From Streptomyces cucumeris (GTDB lineage: Bacteria; Actinomycetota; Actinomycetes; Streptomycetales; Streptomycetaceae): a DNA stretch of 64,000 nt. Below are positions 25,921-34,606 of the stretch, piece after piece. Under the pieces are notes generated by a model. It saw nothing but the letters and a program-made list of their open reading frames with translations, was not told where the DNA came from and ran no database searches. Location: assembly GCF_024295805.1 (NCBI RefSeq), contig NZ_JANCLX010000008.1, positions 161,377 to 225,376 of the forward strand. The letters are read 5' to 3'. Made by a program: the position numbers and the translations under genes. The stretch's first letter is position 1; each line of letters opens with the position of its first letter.

Positions 25921-27021
25921 ATGTGGCCTGGACAGCACGGACAGCAGCCGCCGGGGGGCGAGCCGAACCCGCAGCACAACGGCCGGCACCAGTCGTTCCC
26001 ACAGCCCGGGACGACTCCGCCGGGATCGCCCCCGCCACCCCCCGGGCCGCCGCCCGCCCAGCCCCCGGGCTTTCCGCCCGGCCCTGCCGCGCCGCCACCG
26101 GGTGGCGGGGACGGCGGCTGGGGCACTCCCCCGCCACCACGTGACCGGCAGCGCCGGGCCGCGCTGACCGCGATCATCGGGGTGTCGGCCGCCGCCGCGG
26201 TACTGGCCGCCGTGCTGGTGATCACCGACGACGAGCAGCACGGCGGCTCCCAGGGCAACCAGGACCAGGCGCAGCCCTCCCTGCCCGTCCCGGGCGGCGG
26301 CGCGCCGTCGGGCGACGCCGCGGGCGGCTCCGGCAGCGGCTCCGGCTCCGGGTCGGGGGGTGAGGACCCCGGCAGCGGCAGCGGCACCGGCGGCCCGGGG
26401 GGCGGCTCCGGGTCCGGCCCTCTGGTCGCCCCCGCACACACCTCCGGTCCGCGCGGCACCACCGTGCTCATCGGCGAGGAGGGCGCGAAGCACACCCTCG
26501 ACCTCTACGAGGACCTGCGCTGCCCGCCCTGCGCCCAGTTCGAGCAGAAGGCCGGACCCACCGTCCGCAAGGACGTGGAGGACGGCAAGTACCGGGCGTC
26601 GTTCCACTTCGCCACCTTCCTGGACCGGAACCTGAAGGGCAGCGGCTCCCGGAACGCACTCAGCGCACTCGGCGCCGCACTGAACGTGAGCACCGACGCC
26701 TTCTGGGACTACAAGGCCGCGCTGCTGTCCGCGGAGCACCACCCCGAGGAGTCCACGGACTCCTTCGCCCAGGACAGCTTCCTGCTGGACGTGGCCAAGG
26801 ACGTGCCCGCCCTCGACGACAGCGCCGCCTTCCGCACCGCCGTCCGCAAGGGCACCTACGACCGCTGGGCCAAGGAGGTGTCCGCGGTCTTCGACCGCTC
26901 CGGGGTGAACGGCGCCCCCGCCCTGAAGCTCGACGGCACCGCGCTCACCGGGAGCGGCGGAAACCCGCCGATGACCGCGGCGGAGTTCACCAGGGCGGTG
27001 AACGACCAGCTCAGGGACTGA
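25921..27021 (+). CDS. Membrane-anchored DsbA-like thiol oxidoreductase with proline-rich tail
   Basis: A 366-residue protein. The first ~75 residues are Pro/Gly/Gln-rich and cytoplasmic. A membrane helix (ALTAIIGVSAAAAVLAAVLVI) lies at about 80-100, then a Gly/Ser linker. A DsbA/thioredoxin-4 domain follows with active site CPPC at 201-204 (YEDLRCPPCAQFEQ) and the cis-Pro region GAPALKLDG. It would act outside the membrane on protein disulfides. It is a paralogue of the gene at 27890 (both have GSRNALSALGAALNVS-type cores) and is separated from it by one membrane-protein gene. Confidence 0.9.
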   Translation: MWPGQHGQQPPGGEPNPQHNGRHQSFPQPGTTPPGSPPPPPGPPPAQPPGFPPGPAAPPPGGGDGGWGTPPPPRDRQRRAALTAIIGVSAAAAVLAAVLVITDDEQHGGSQGNQDQAQPSLPVPGGGAPSGDAAGGSGSGSGSGSGGEDPGSGSGTGGPGGGSGSGPLVAPAHTSGPRGTTVLIGEEGAKHTLDLYEDLRCPPCAQFEQKAGPTVRKDVEDGKYRASFHFATFLDRNLKGSGSRNALSALGAALNVSTDAFWDYKAALLSAEHHPEESTDSFAQDSFLLDVAKDVPALDDSAAFRTAVRKGTYDRWAKEVSAVFDRSGVNGAPALKLDGTALTGSGGNPPMTAAEFTRAVNDQLRD

Positions 27022-27083
27022 CCGGGACCCCGTCCCGGCTCTTGATGTCACTCCTACGGCCGACCGTGGCAAAATTTGAGGTC

Positions 27084-27764
27084 ATGGACGGCACCGGACG
27101 GCAGCTGAGGACCGTGCGCGCGGCGCTCTTCACAGCGCTGTGCGTCACGCTGTCGTCGGCGTCCCATGTGCTGCTGTCACAGACCCCGCTGCCGCTGACC
27201 ACGATCGCCGTGCTGTCGGCCGCCGTCTTCGCCGTCGCCTACGCCCTCGCCGGGCGCGAGCGCGGCTTCTGGGGCATCGCGGCCCTGCTGGTCCCGCTGG
27301 AGCTGGCCGCCGACACCGTCTTCACCACCGGCCAGGACACCTGTTACGGACCGTCCGGCGGCCCGGTGGCGGGCTCCCTGCGCTCCATGGGCGTCACGGT
27401 GCTCTGCGGCGGCGGTGACGTCGGCACCCCGCTGGCCCGGGTGACCCACGCGAGCGGCGGTACCGCGCTGACGGACACGGTCAGCTCCGCCACGCCCTGG
27501 CTGCTGCTGGCCGCCCACATCGCGGTGGGGCTGGTCGCCGCGGCCTGGCTGCGCCGCGGCGAGGCCGCCGTCGGGCGGCTGCTGGGTGCGCTGGCCGGGT
27601 TCGCCTTCCGGCCGCTGCTGCTGGCCGCCGCGGCGGCCGGCGCGGCCCTGCGCCCCCGCCGGCCCGCCGCACGCACGGTGCGCCCGGTCCGTCCGGCACC
27701 CGCGCTCCCCCTGCTGGTGCACTCCGTCGTGCGCCGTGGACCGCCCCGCTCTGCCCTGGTCTGA
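27084..27764 (+). CDS. Polytopic membrane protein between two DsbA-like genes
   Basis: A 226-residue protein with hydrophobic segments at about 10-30 (TALCVTLSSASHVLLSQ), 33-53, 62-75, 135-152 and 170-190, ending in an Arg/Pro-rich cytoplasmic tail. The outer loop between segments three and four contains two cysteines (QDTCYGPSGG and TVLCGGGDVG). I do not recognise the family. The position between two DsbA paralogues and the outward-facing cysteine pair suggest a redox or metal-handling partner, which is inference. ATG 27084 begins MDGTGRQLRTVRA. Confidence 0.78.
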   Translation: MDGTGRQLRTVRAALFTALCVTLSSASHVLLSQTPLPLTTIAVLSAAVFAVAYALAGRERGFWGIAALLVPLELAADTVFTTGQDTCYGPSGGPVAGSLRSMGVTVLCGGGDVGTPLARVTHASGGTALTDTVSSATPWLLLAAHIAVGLVAAAWLRRGEAAVGRLLGALAGFAFRPLLLAAAAAGAALRPRRPAARTVRPVRPAPALPLLVHSVVRRGPPRSALV

Positions 27765-27889
27765 GCACGGCTCCGGGCACATACCGCCGATACCGCTCAT
27801 CGAGCGCCGGCGGCCCGTACGGCCCTGAGCACCGCGATCCCTACACCCGTACGCAGTACTGACGCTTTCACGACGGAGATCGATCACAT

Positions 27890-28732
27890 ATGAGCAACCG
27901 CAATAGCCACCAGAACAAGCAGGCCGCGCGCGAGCGGCTGCGCGCCGAGCGCGAGCGCCAGGCGAAGCGGGACCGGGCACGCCGCCAGCTCTTCGTCGGC
28001 GGCGCGGTCCTGGCGGTCCTGGCGATAGCCGGCGGCATAGGTTACGCCGTCACCAACCTGGGCGGTGACGACGAGAACCCCAGCAAGAAGTGGAAGGTCG
28101 CGGCCGAGAAGACCAAGCTGGTCACGCCCGCCAACTCCTCCGGCCCCGACGGCACCACCGTCATCGTCGGCAAGAAGAGCGCCAAGAACACCCTGCATGT
28201 CTACGAGGACATGCGGTGCCCGGTCTGCTCCCAGTTCGAGCAGTTCACCGGCAAGACCGTCGAGAAGGGCATCAAGGACGGCACCTACAAGGCCCAGTTC
28301 ACGATGGCCGCCTTCCTGGACGACGCCCAGCAGATCCGCGGCAGCGGCTCCAAGAACGCCCTGAGCGCGCTGGGCGCGGCGCTGAACGTCAGCCCGGACG
28401 CGTTCCTGGAGTACAAGTCCGCCCTCTTCTCGGCGAAGAACCACCCCGAGGAGACCGACGACGCCTTCGCCGAGGACAAGAAGCTGCTCGACGTGGCCCA
28501 GCAGGTCACGGCGCTCAAGGGCAACAAGGAGTTCGAGCAGGCCGTCAAGAAGGGCACCTATGACCACTGGGCGGTCAAGATGTCCAAGACCTATGACACG
28601 GCGGCGAAGCGGGACGGGCTCTCCGGCACCCCGGCCTTCCAGATGAACGGCAAGAACCTGGAGGTCAACGACAACCCGCCGATGACCCCGGACCAGTTCA
28701 CCCCGCTCGTCCAGAAGTACCTGAAGAAGTAG
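27890..28732 (+). CDS. Membrane-anchored DsbA-like thiol oxidoreductase
   Basis: A 280-residue protein with a very basic cytoplasmic start (QAARERLRAERERQAKRDR), a membrane helix at about 42-60 (LFVGGAVLAVLAIAGGIGY) and a DsbA/thioredoxin-4 domain. The active site is CPVC at 110-113 (YEDMRCPVCSQFEQ), and the cis-Pro element is GTPAFQMNG. Its charged tail differs from the Pro-rich tail of the 25921 paralogue, so the two probably have different cytoplasmic contacts. Family members donate or shuffle disulfides in secreted proteins. A strong terminator follows at once. Confidence 0.92.
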   Translation: MSNRNSHQNKQAARERLRAERERQAKRDRARRQLFVGGAVLAVLAIAGGIGYAVTNLGGDDENPSKKWKVAAEKTKLVTPANSSGPDGTTVIVGKKSAKNTLHVYEDMRCPVCSQFEQFTGKTVEKGIKDGTYKAQFTMAAFLDDAQQIRGSGSKNALSALGAALNVSPDAFLEYKSALFSAKNHPEETDDAFAEDKKLLDVAQQVTALKGNKEFEQAVKKGTYDHWAVKMSKTYDTAAKRDGLSGTPAFQMNGKNLEVNDNPPMTPDQFTPLVQKYLKK

Positions 28733-28753
28733 CGGCGGCCCACGGGGCCTTCG

Positions 28754-28795
28754 CGGGGCCGGTGCGCGCCGGATTCGGCTTGCGCACCGGCCCCG
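28754..28795 (+). terminator. Strong hairpin terminator after the second DsbA-like gene
   Basis: CGGGGCCGGTGCGC (28754-28767) pairs perfectly over 14 bp with GCGCACCGGCCCCG (28782-28795), with a 14-base loop, 21 bp past the stop codon. Confidence 0.88.
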
Positions 28796-28810
28796 TGGTG
28801 TCTTCGCGCG

Positions 28811-28878
28811 GTATCTAGGGATACGTGTAGGCGAACTTCTCCCTGGGGCCTGTCCCCTGGGATTACTTCCCAGTAATC
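28811..28878. promoter_or_regulatory. Cluster of small palindromes upstream of the PhoD gene
   Basis: Within 68 bp there are GTATC-TAGG-GATAC (28811-28824), CTGGGA-TTACT-TCCCAG (28857-28873) and the overlapping GATTAC-TTCCCA-GTAATC (28861-28878). The last two share bases and could form alternative sites for a dimeric regulator or a hairpin just before the GTG start. I do not find a clear run of GTTCACC-type PHO boxes, which would be expected for direct PhoP control. Confidence 0.4.
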
Positions 28879-28887
28879 TCGTCCGCC

Positions 28888-30528
28888 GTGACCCCCCATG
28901 ACAACCACCACATATCGCGCCGCAGCGCCGTCACGGCCGTAGCGGCGACCGCGGCCCTGCTGCCCCTCGCCGCCGGCCTCCCGGCCCACGCCGCGAACGG
29001 CCCGGCCTTCGTACACGGCATCGCCTCGGGTGACCCGCTGCCCGACGGCGTCCTGCTGTGGACCCGGATCACCCCCACACCGGAGGCGGTGCCCGGTTCG
29101 GGGCGCGGCCCGGCCATCGACGTCCGCTGGGAGGTGGCCTCCGACCGGAACTTCGGCTCGGTCGTCGCCCGCGGCACCGTGCGCGCCTCCGCCGCCACCG
29201 ACCACACCGTCAAGGCCGACGTCCGCGGACTCAAGCCCGCCACCGACTACTTCTACCGGTTCAGCGCCGACGGCGGTGCCACCTCCCCGGTGGGCCGCAC
29301 CCGCACCACCCCCGCCCAGCACGCCTCCACCGACGGCGTCCGCTTCGGCGTGGTCTCCTGCGCCAACTGGGAGTCGGGCTACTTCGCCCCGTACCGTCAT
29401 CTGGCGGGCCGCACCGACCTGGACGCCATCCTCCACCTCGGCGACTACATCTACGAGTACAAGAGCGGCGAGTACCCGGAGGCGAAGTACGTCGTCCGGC
29501 CGCACAAGCCCGCCCACGAGATCGTCACCCTCGCCGACTACCGGATCCGGCACGCCACCTACAAGACCGACACCGACGTCCAGGCGATGCACGCGGCACT
29601 GCCGATGATCGCCATCTGGGACGACCATGAGTTCGCCGACAACGCCTGGTCGGGCGGGGCGGAGAACCACACCCCGGGCAGCGAGGGCGCCTGGGCGGCC
29701 CGGATGTCCGCCGCCAAGCAGGCGTACTTCGAGTGGATGCCGGTGCGCCCCTCCACCGGGGGCACCACCTACCGGCGGCTGCGCTACGGCACCCTGGCCG
29801 ACCTCCATCTGCTGGATCTGCGTTCCTACCGCAACCAGCAGGTCTCCACCGGCAGCGGTGACGCGGACGACCCGAACCGCACCCTGACCGGACGCGCCCA
29901 GCTCGACTGGCTGAAGTCCGGGCTGTCCGGTTCCGACACCACCTGGCGGCTGGTGGGCAACTCGGTGATGATCTCCCCGGTGGCCTTCGGCGCCATCCCG
30001 GCCGATCTGCTGGGCCCGCTCGCCGAACTGCTCGGACTGCCCAAGGGCGGGCTGGCCGTCAACACCGACCAGTGGGACGGCTACACGGACGACCGGCGCG
30101 AGCTGCTGGCCCATCTGACCGACAACTCCATCGACAACACCGTCTTCCTGACCGGTGACATCCACATGGCGTGGGCCACCGACGTCCCGGTGAAGGCGGC
30201 CACCTATCCGCTGTCCCGGTCCGCCGCCACCGAGTTCGTGGTCACCTCGGTGACCTCGGACAACATCGACGACATCCTCCATGTGCCGGCGCACACGCTG
30301 TCCCTGGTGGCGGCCGCCGCCATCAAGGCCGCCAACCGCCATGTGAAGTGGGTGGACATGGACTCGCACGGCTTCGGGGTGCTCGACATCACCGCCGAGC
30401 GGGCCCAGATGGACTACTACACGGTCTCCGACAAGGCCGACCGCAACGCCACCTCCGCCTGGGACCGGTCCTACCGCACCCTCTCCGGCACCCAGAAGGT
30501 CGAGCGCGTCGACAAGCCGGTGGGCTGA
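28888..30528 (+). CDS. phoD: Alkaline phosphatase D (PhoD family), Tat-exported
   Basis: Secreted calcium/iron phosphodiesterase-phosphatase of 546 residues that releases phosphate from phosphodiesters such as teichoic acid fragments. The signal is a twin-arginine type: HHISRRSAVTAVAATAALL, then cleavage near AHAANG. A fibronectin-like N-terminal domain (ATDYFYRFSADGG) precedes the metallophosphatase core with VVSCANWESGYF, LHLGDYIYEY, IWDDHEFADNAW and VFLTGDIHMAWA. GTG 28888. Expression may depend on the palindromes just upstream. It is convergent with the hydrolase gene at 30560. Confidence 0.95.
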   Translation: MTPHDNHHISRRSAVTAVAATAALLPLAAGLPAHAANGPAFVHGIASGDPLPDGVLLWTRITPTPEAVPGSGRGPAIDVRWEVASDRNFGSVVARGTVRASAATDHTVKADVRGLKPATDYFYRFSADGGATSPVGRTRTTPAQHASTDGVRFGVVSCANWESGYFAPYRHLAGRTDLDAILHLGDYIYEYKSGEYPEAKYVVRPHKPAHEIVTLADYRIRHATYKTDTDVQAMHAALPMIAIWDDHEFADNAWSGGAENHTPGSEGAWAARMSAAKQAYFEWMPVRPSTGGTTYRRLRYGTLADLHLLDLRSYRNQQVSTGSGDADDPNRTLTGRAQLDWLKSGLSGSDTTWRLVGNSVMISPVAFGAIPADLLGPLAELLGLPKGGLAVNTDQWDGYTDDRRELLAHLTDNSIDNTVFLTGDIHMAWATDVPVKAATYPLSRSAATEFVVTSVTSDNIDDILHVPAHTLSLVAAAAIKAANRHVKWVDMDSHGFGVLDITAERAQMDYYTVSDKADRNATSAWDRSYRTLSGTQKVERVDKPVG

Positions 30529-30559
30529 ACCCGCCCCTCCGGCGCCGGGGTCCGCCCGG

Positions 30560-31141
30560 TCAGAGCTGGTCGAGGAAGCCGAGGGCCACCCGCCAGGTGG
30601 CCCCGGCCGCCTCCTCGTCGTAGTCCGGGAGTTCGGGGTCGGTGTACAGATGACCGGCCCCGGCGTACCGGTAGACCTCCACATCGGCCCCGGCCCGCCG
30701 CATCCGCAGGTACCACGCGTTGAGCCAGTCGTGCGGCTCGAACGGGTCGGGGTCGGCGACGTGCAACTGCACCGGCAGTTCATCGACGGCCGCGTCATCG
30801 GCCAGGTCCGAGGTGCCGTGCAGCAGGAGCAGCCCGCGCGCCTTCTCATCGCCCAGGGCCAGGTTCTGCGCGATCGAGGCACCGAGCGAGAAGCCCGCGT
30901 AGACCAGTCCGCGGTCGGAGTGCGGGGCCACGGCGGTGATGGCCCGCTTCAGCAGCTCCTCCTGGCCGATCTCGTCCTGGAGGTCCCGGCCCTCCTCGAC
31001 GCTGCTCACCGTCCGCCCCTGGTACAGGTCGGGCACGATCACCTCATGACCGGCCGAACGCAGCCGGTCGGCCGCCGTGTGCACCGCGGGGCGCAGCCCG
31101 TACACGGAGTGGAACAGAACGACCGTCGACGCTTCCGCCAC
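30560..31141 (-). CDS. Dienelactone hydrolase family protein (serine-type)
   Basis: A 193-residue alpha/beta hydrolase. STVVLFHSVYGLRPAVHTAA opens it, the nucleophile elbow is YAGFSLGASIAQNLA and the catalytic histidine lies in AGAGHLYTDPE, with an acidic residue in VADPDPFEPHDW. Classic dienelactone hydrolase uses Cys in this elbow; here it is Ser, so an esterase or lipase-like activity is more likely. GTG 31141 is preceded by AAAGGAG. It diverges from the MscS gene. Confidence 0.85.
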   Translation of the reverse strand: MAEASTVVLFHSVYGLRPAVHTAADRLRSAGHEVIVPDLYQGRTVSSVEEGRDLQDEIGQEELLKRAITAVAPHSDRGLVYAGFSLGASIAQNLALGDEKARGLLLLHGTSDLADDAAVDELPVQLHVADPDPFEPHDWLNAWYLRMRRAGADVEVYRYAGAGHLYTDPELPDYDEEAAGATWRVALGFLDQL

Positions 31142-31258
31142 CGCTTCACTTCTCCTTTTTTCGTGGTTCGCGCTCGTCCCATCGTGCCAGTTACGTTCCG
31201 GACGAGGTGGATCCGGGAAGACGGGACACTCGGGACTCCCGAAGGAAGGATGAGGTAA

Positions 31259-32404
31259 GTGTCCATGGAGGACGTACTCCGTCCGCTCGTCGTCATCGGC
31301 GGCTCGCTGGCCATCACCCTGTGCGTCGGCTGGGCCGTCGACTGGCTGCTGCGCAGGGCCGACACACGGCACCCGGAGACTCCGCTGTGGGGTCTGCTGC
31401 GCCGTTGCCGGCTGCCCCTGCAGGTGACCGTGTGCACGGCGCTGCTCAGCGGTTCATACGACAAGACACAGACGAAGATCGTCAAAGAACACGGCCCGGC
31501 CATCGGCCAGCTCCTGGCGCTCGTGCTGATCGCGGCCACCGCCTGGCTGGTGGTGCGGGTCGCGTCGGCCGTGGTGGAGTCCAGTTACTCGCGCTACGCC
31601 GCCAGCGCCCATGACGCGGCCCGGGTGCGCCGGGTGCGCACCCAGGTGACGCTGATCCAGCGGGTGGTGACCGCGGTCGTCGGGGTGGTGGCGGTCTCCG
31701 CGATGCTGCTGACCTTCCCGGCGATGCGCGCGTTCGGCACCTCGATGCTGGCCTCCGCCGGGCTCGTCGGCATAGTCGCCGGTATCGCGGCCCAGTCGAC
31801 ACTGGGCAACCTCTTCGCCGGGTTCCAGATCGCCTTCGGCGACATGGTGCGCATCGGCGACACGGTGGTGGTCGACGGCGAGTGGGGCACGGTCGAGGAG
31901 ATCACGCTGACGTTCCTGTCCGTACGAACCTGGGACGAGCGCCGGATCACCATGCCGGTGTCGTACTTCACCTCGAAGCCGTTCGAGAACTGGTCGCGCG
32001 GCGGGACCCAGAAGACCGCCACCGTCCTGTTCCACCTGGACCACGGCGCGCCCGTCGAGGAGATGCGCGACCGGCTGCGGGAGATCGTGCAGAGCTCCAC
32101 CGCCTGGGACGGCCGGGACTGGAACCTGCTGGTCACGGACACCACCCCGAGCACCATCGTGGTGCGGGCGCTGGTCACCGCCCGGGACCCGGACGACGCC
32201 TGGACGGTCCGCTGCGAGGTGCGCGAGCAGATGATCGCGTTCCTGCGGGACGCCCATCCGTACGCCCTGCCGAAGATCGCCACCGCTCCGGCGCCGGCCA
32301 CGGCGCCCGCACCGCAGCCCCGGCGCCGCTCCGAGCGGGAGGACCCCTTCACCCGCTTCGACGACCGGCTGAGCAAGGACGGCTCGGGCCACGGGCGCGG
32401 CTGA
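31259..32404 (+). CDS. Small-conductance mechanosensitive channel (MscS family)
   Basis: A 381-residue membrane protein that releases osmolytes when membrane tension rises. It has three to four N-terminal helices (LVVIGGSLAITLCVGWAV; LLALVLIAATAWLVV; VVTAVVGVVAVSAMLLTF), then the pore helix and MscS core ASAGLVGIVAGIAAQSTLGN. The beta domain follows (MVRIGDTVVVDGEWGTVEEI, RRITMPVSYFTSKPFENWSR). The C-terminal tail is Pro/Arg-rich and disordered. Start GTG 31259 has GGAAGGA upstream; ATG 31265 is an alternative. Confidence 0.94.
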   Translation: MSMEDVLRPLVVIGGSLAITLCVGWAVDWLLRRADTRHPETPLWGLLRRCRLPLQVTVCTALLSGSYDKTQTKIVKEHGPAIGQLLALVLIAATAWLVVRVASAVVESSYSRYAASAHDAARVRRVRTQVTLIQRVVTAVVGVVAVSAMLLTFPAMRAFGTSMLASAGLVGIVAGIAAQSTLGNLFAGFQIAFGDMVRIGDTVVVDGEWGTVEEITLTFLSVRTWDERRITMPVSYFTSKPFENWSRGGTQKTATVLFHLDHGAPVEEMRDRLREIVQSSTAWDGRDWNLLVTDTTPSTIVVRALVTARDPDDAWTVRCEVREQMIAFLRDAHPYALPKIATAPAPATAPAPQPRRRSEREDPFTRFDDRLSKDGSGHGRG

Positions 32405-32438
32405 GGGACCGCCCCGGCCGCGGCTGAGGGACCGCCCC
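32397..32438. repeat. 19-bp tandem direct repeat at the MscS 3' end
   Basis: GCGGCTGAGGGACCGCCCC occurs at 32397-32415 and again at 32420-32438, spaced by GGCC. The first copy includes the TGA stop of the MscS gene and the second reaches the stop of the opposing GNAT gene. It looks like a small local duplication that generated the intergenic gap. Confidence 0.85.
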
Positions 32439-32914
32439 TACAGCGCCCGCCGCATCGCGCGGTGCGGGATGCCGCTGCCCTCGTCGAACTCCGGACCGGA
32501 CGCCGTGTAGCCCAGCCGCTCGTAGAAGCCGAGCGCATGGGTCTGGGCCTCCAGGTAGACCGCGGTGAGCCCGCGGCGGAGGGCTTCGGCCTCGACGGCC
32601 CGCACCAGCGCGGCGCCGAGCCCGGTGCCACGGGCCGCCGCCGTCACGGCCAGCCGGCCGAGGGCGGCGGTGGTGGCACCCTCCACCCCGGCCCGGCCGT
32701 ACTTCTTGTCGGCGGCCGCGCCGTGCAGGAAGCGGACGGTGCCGACCGGGCGCCCGGCGGCGCCGGTGGCCAGCAGGTGCACGGCCGCCGCGTCGTACGC
32801 GTCCATCTCCTCGGCTTCGGGGATCCGCTGCTCACCGACGAAGACCTCGCGGCGGACCGTGAAGCAGTCCGTGAGGTCGCCGTCGGTGATGACGCGGATG
32901 ACGTGGGCGGTCAC
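32438..32914 (-). CDS. GNAT family N-acetyltransferase
   Basis: A 158-residue acetyltransferase, similar to the ElaA/YjcF-like group. It shows VRREVFVGEQRIPEAEEMDAYD, the strand VGTVRFLHG, the acetyl-CoA loop RGTGLGAALVRAVEAEA and YLEAQTHALGFYERLGYTASG, ending in the typical GIPHRAMRRAL. The substrate is unknown. GTG 32914 overlaps the rluD stop by 4 bp (GTGA), so it is translated together with rluD. Confidence 0.92.
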   Translation of the reverse strand: MTAHVIRVITDGDLTDCFTVRREVFVGEQRIPEAEEMDAYDAAAVHLLATGAAGRPVGTVRFLHGAAADKKYGRAGVEGATTAALGRLAVTAAARGTGLGAALVRAVEAEALRRGLTAVYLEAQTHALGFYERLGYTASGPEFDEGSGIPHRAMRRAL

Positions 32915-33852
32915 GCGCTCTCCGCCCGCACGATGTCCAGCGCGCGCTGGAGGTCGTCGGGGTAGGCGCTCTCGAACTCGGCCCAGCCGCCGTCGGCGGG
33001 GTGCTCGAAGCCCAGCCGGACCGCGTGCAGCCACTGCCGGGTGAGCTTCAGCCGCTTGGCGAGCGTGGGGTCCGCGCCGTAGGTGAGGTCGCCGACGCAG
33101 GGGTGGCGGTGGGCGGACATATGCACCCGGATCTGATGGGTGCGGCCGGTCTCCAGCTTGATGTCCAGCAGACTGGCGGCGCGGAACGCCTCGATCAGGT
33201 CGTAGTGGGTGACGCTGGGCTTGCCGTCGCTGGTCACCGCCCACTTGTAGTCGTGCTGGGGGTGACGGCCGATGGGCGCGTCGATGGTGCCGCTCAGCGG
33301 GTCCGGGTGGCCCTGCACCAGCGCGTGGTAGCGCTTGTCCACGGTGCGCTCCCGGAACTGCTGCTTGAGCAGGGTGTACGCGCGCTCGGACTTGGCCACG
33401 ACCATCAGCCCGGAGGTGCCCACGTCCAGCCGGTGGACGATGCCCTGCCGCTCGGCGGCGCCGGAGGTGGCGATCCGGAACCCGGCGGCGGCCAGTCCGC
33501 CGATCACGGTGGGACCGGACCAGCCGGGGCTGGGATGGGCGGCGACACCGACCGGCTTGACGATCACCACGATGTCGTCGTCGTCGTGGACGATCTCCAT
33601 GCCCTCGACGGGCTCGGCGACGATCTGCACCGGCGCCGCGGCCTGCGGCATCTCGACCTCGAGCCAGGCACCGCCGGAGACCCGGTCGGATTTGCCCGCC
33701 ACGCTGCCGTCGACCTGCACCTTCCCGGCAGCGGCCAGTTCGGCCGCCTTGGTCCGCGAGAAGCCGAACATCCGGGCGATCGCGGCATCGACGCGCTCGC
33801 CCTCCAGGCCATCGGGTACGGGCAGGGTGCGGATCTCGGGAATCGTACTCAC
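32911..33852 (-). CDS. rluD: 23S rRNA pseudouridine synthase (RluD family)
   Basis: Converts uridines in 23S rRNA helix 69 to pseudouridine (by family analogy). The 313-residue protein has an N-terminal S4 RNA-binding domain (ERVDAAIARMFGFSRTKAAE, KVQVDG) and the RluA-type catalytic domain with GIVHRLDVGTSGLMVVAKS (catalytic Asp) and KLETGRTHQIRVHMS. GTG 33852. It lies downstream of lspA, the usual lspA-rluD order. Confidence 0.95.
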   Translation of the reverse strand: MSTIPEIRTLPVPDGLEGERVDAAIARMFGFSRTKAAELAAAGKVQVDGSVAGKSDRVSGGAWLEVEMPQAAAPVQIVAEPVEGMEIVHDDDDIVVIVKPVGVAAHPSPGWSGPTVIGGLAAAGFRIATSGAAERQGIVHRLDVGTSGLMVVAKSERAYTLLKQQFRERTVDKRYHALVQGHPDPLSGTIDAPIGRHPQHDYKWAVTSDGKPSVTHYDLIEAFRAASLLDIKLETGRTHQIRVHMSAHRHPCVGDLTYGADPTLAKRLKLTRQWLHAVRLGFEHPADGGWAEFESAYPDDLQRALDIVRAESA

Positions 33853-33950
33853 CCGTCGAGTATGACGGACCGGACGGACCGGTTCGTACGGCAGTCGCAC
33901 ACTGCCCGGTCGCACAGCGCCGACCGCGGAACCGGGCACGACGGCCCGGT

Positions 33951-34532
33951 TCAGTCCTTGTGGACCGTGCCGTCCGGGTCCAGCCCGCGGAAGGACAGGA
34001 TCACGATCAGGAAGCCGCCGCACACGATGGCCGAGTCGGCGAGGTTGAAGACCGCGAAGTGGGCCGGGGCGATGAAGTCCACCACCGCGCCCTGGAGGTG
34101 CCCCGGCGCCCGGAAGATCCGGTCGGTGAGATTGCCGAAGGCCCCGCCGAGCAGCATGCCCAGCGCGATCGCCCACGGCAGGCTGTAGAGCTTGCGGGCC
34201 AGCCGCGCGATCACCAGGATCACCGCGGCCGCGATCACCGTGAAGACGATGGTCATCGCCTCGCCGAAGCCGAAGGCCGCGCCCCGGTTCCGGATCACCT
34301 CGAGCTGGAGCAGGGTGCCGAGCACCTCGACCGGCGCATGGTGCTCCAGCTTGGCGACCACCACCAGCTTGCTCGCCAGATCGAGCAGATACGCGAAGGC
34401 GGCGACGGCGACGAGCACCCCGATCCGCCGCTTTCCCCGGTCCGGGGTACCGGTCGTGTCGGCGCTGGTCCCGGCGCCCTCCTCGGCCTTCCCCGCGTCT
34501 GGCGTACCGATGGCCTGCTCCGCCTCTGTCAC
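33951..34532 (-). CDS. lspA: Prolipoprotein signal peptidase II (LspA)
   Basis: Aspartic protease in the membrane that cleaves signal peptides from lipoproteins after diacylglyceryl addition. The 193-residue product has a ~35-residue polar N-terminal extension, then four helices. The catalytic aspartates are in GGAFGNLTDRIFRA and FNLADSAIVCGG, with the family block VIRNRGAAFGFGE. It would process lipoproteins such as the GH114-like one in this window. Confidence 0.97.
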   Translation of the reverse strand: MTEAEQAIGTPDAGKAEEGAGTSADTTGTPDRGKRRIGVLVAVAAFAYLLDLASKLVVVAKLEHHAPVEVLGTLLQLEVIRNRGAAFGFGEAMTIVFTVIAAAVILVIARLARKLYSLPWAIALGMLLGGAFGNLTDRIFRAPGHLQGAVVDFIAPAHFAVFNLADSAIVCGGFLIVILSFRGLDPDGTVHKD

Positions 34533-34606
34533 CTGAGTCCCTCAACCTCGTCCGGGCCAGTCTCCCCCTGGCTGAGGACGAGGGTACGGCACCCGCGCAC
34601 GGGAGG

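Noticed and set aside
24217..27072. Minus-strand extension of the dnaE frame upstream of the GTG start
   Set aside because: The extra ~950 residues mirror the DUF2252 and DsbA-like genes on the other strand, and the ribosome binding site sits at 24216.
28811..28887. PHO boxes for PhoP upstream of phoD
   Set aside because: No run of GTTCACC-like direct repeats at 11-bp spacing could be found, only inverted repeats.
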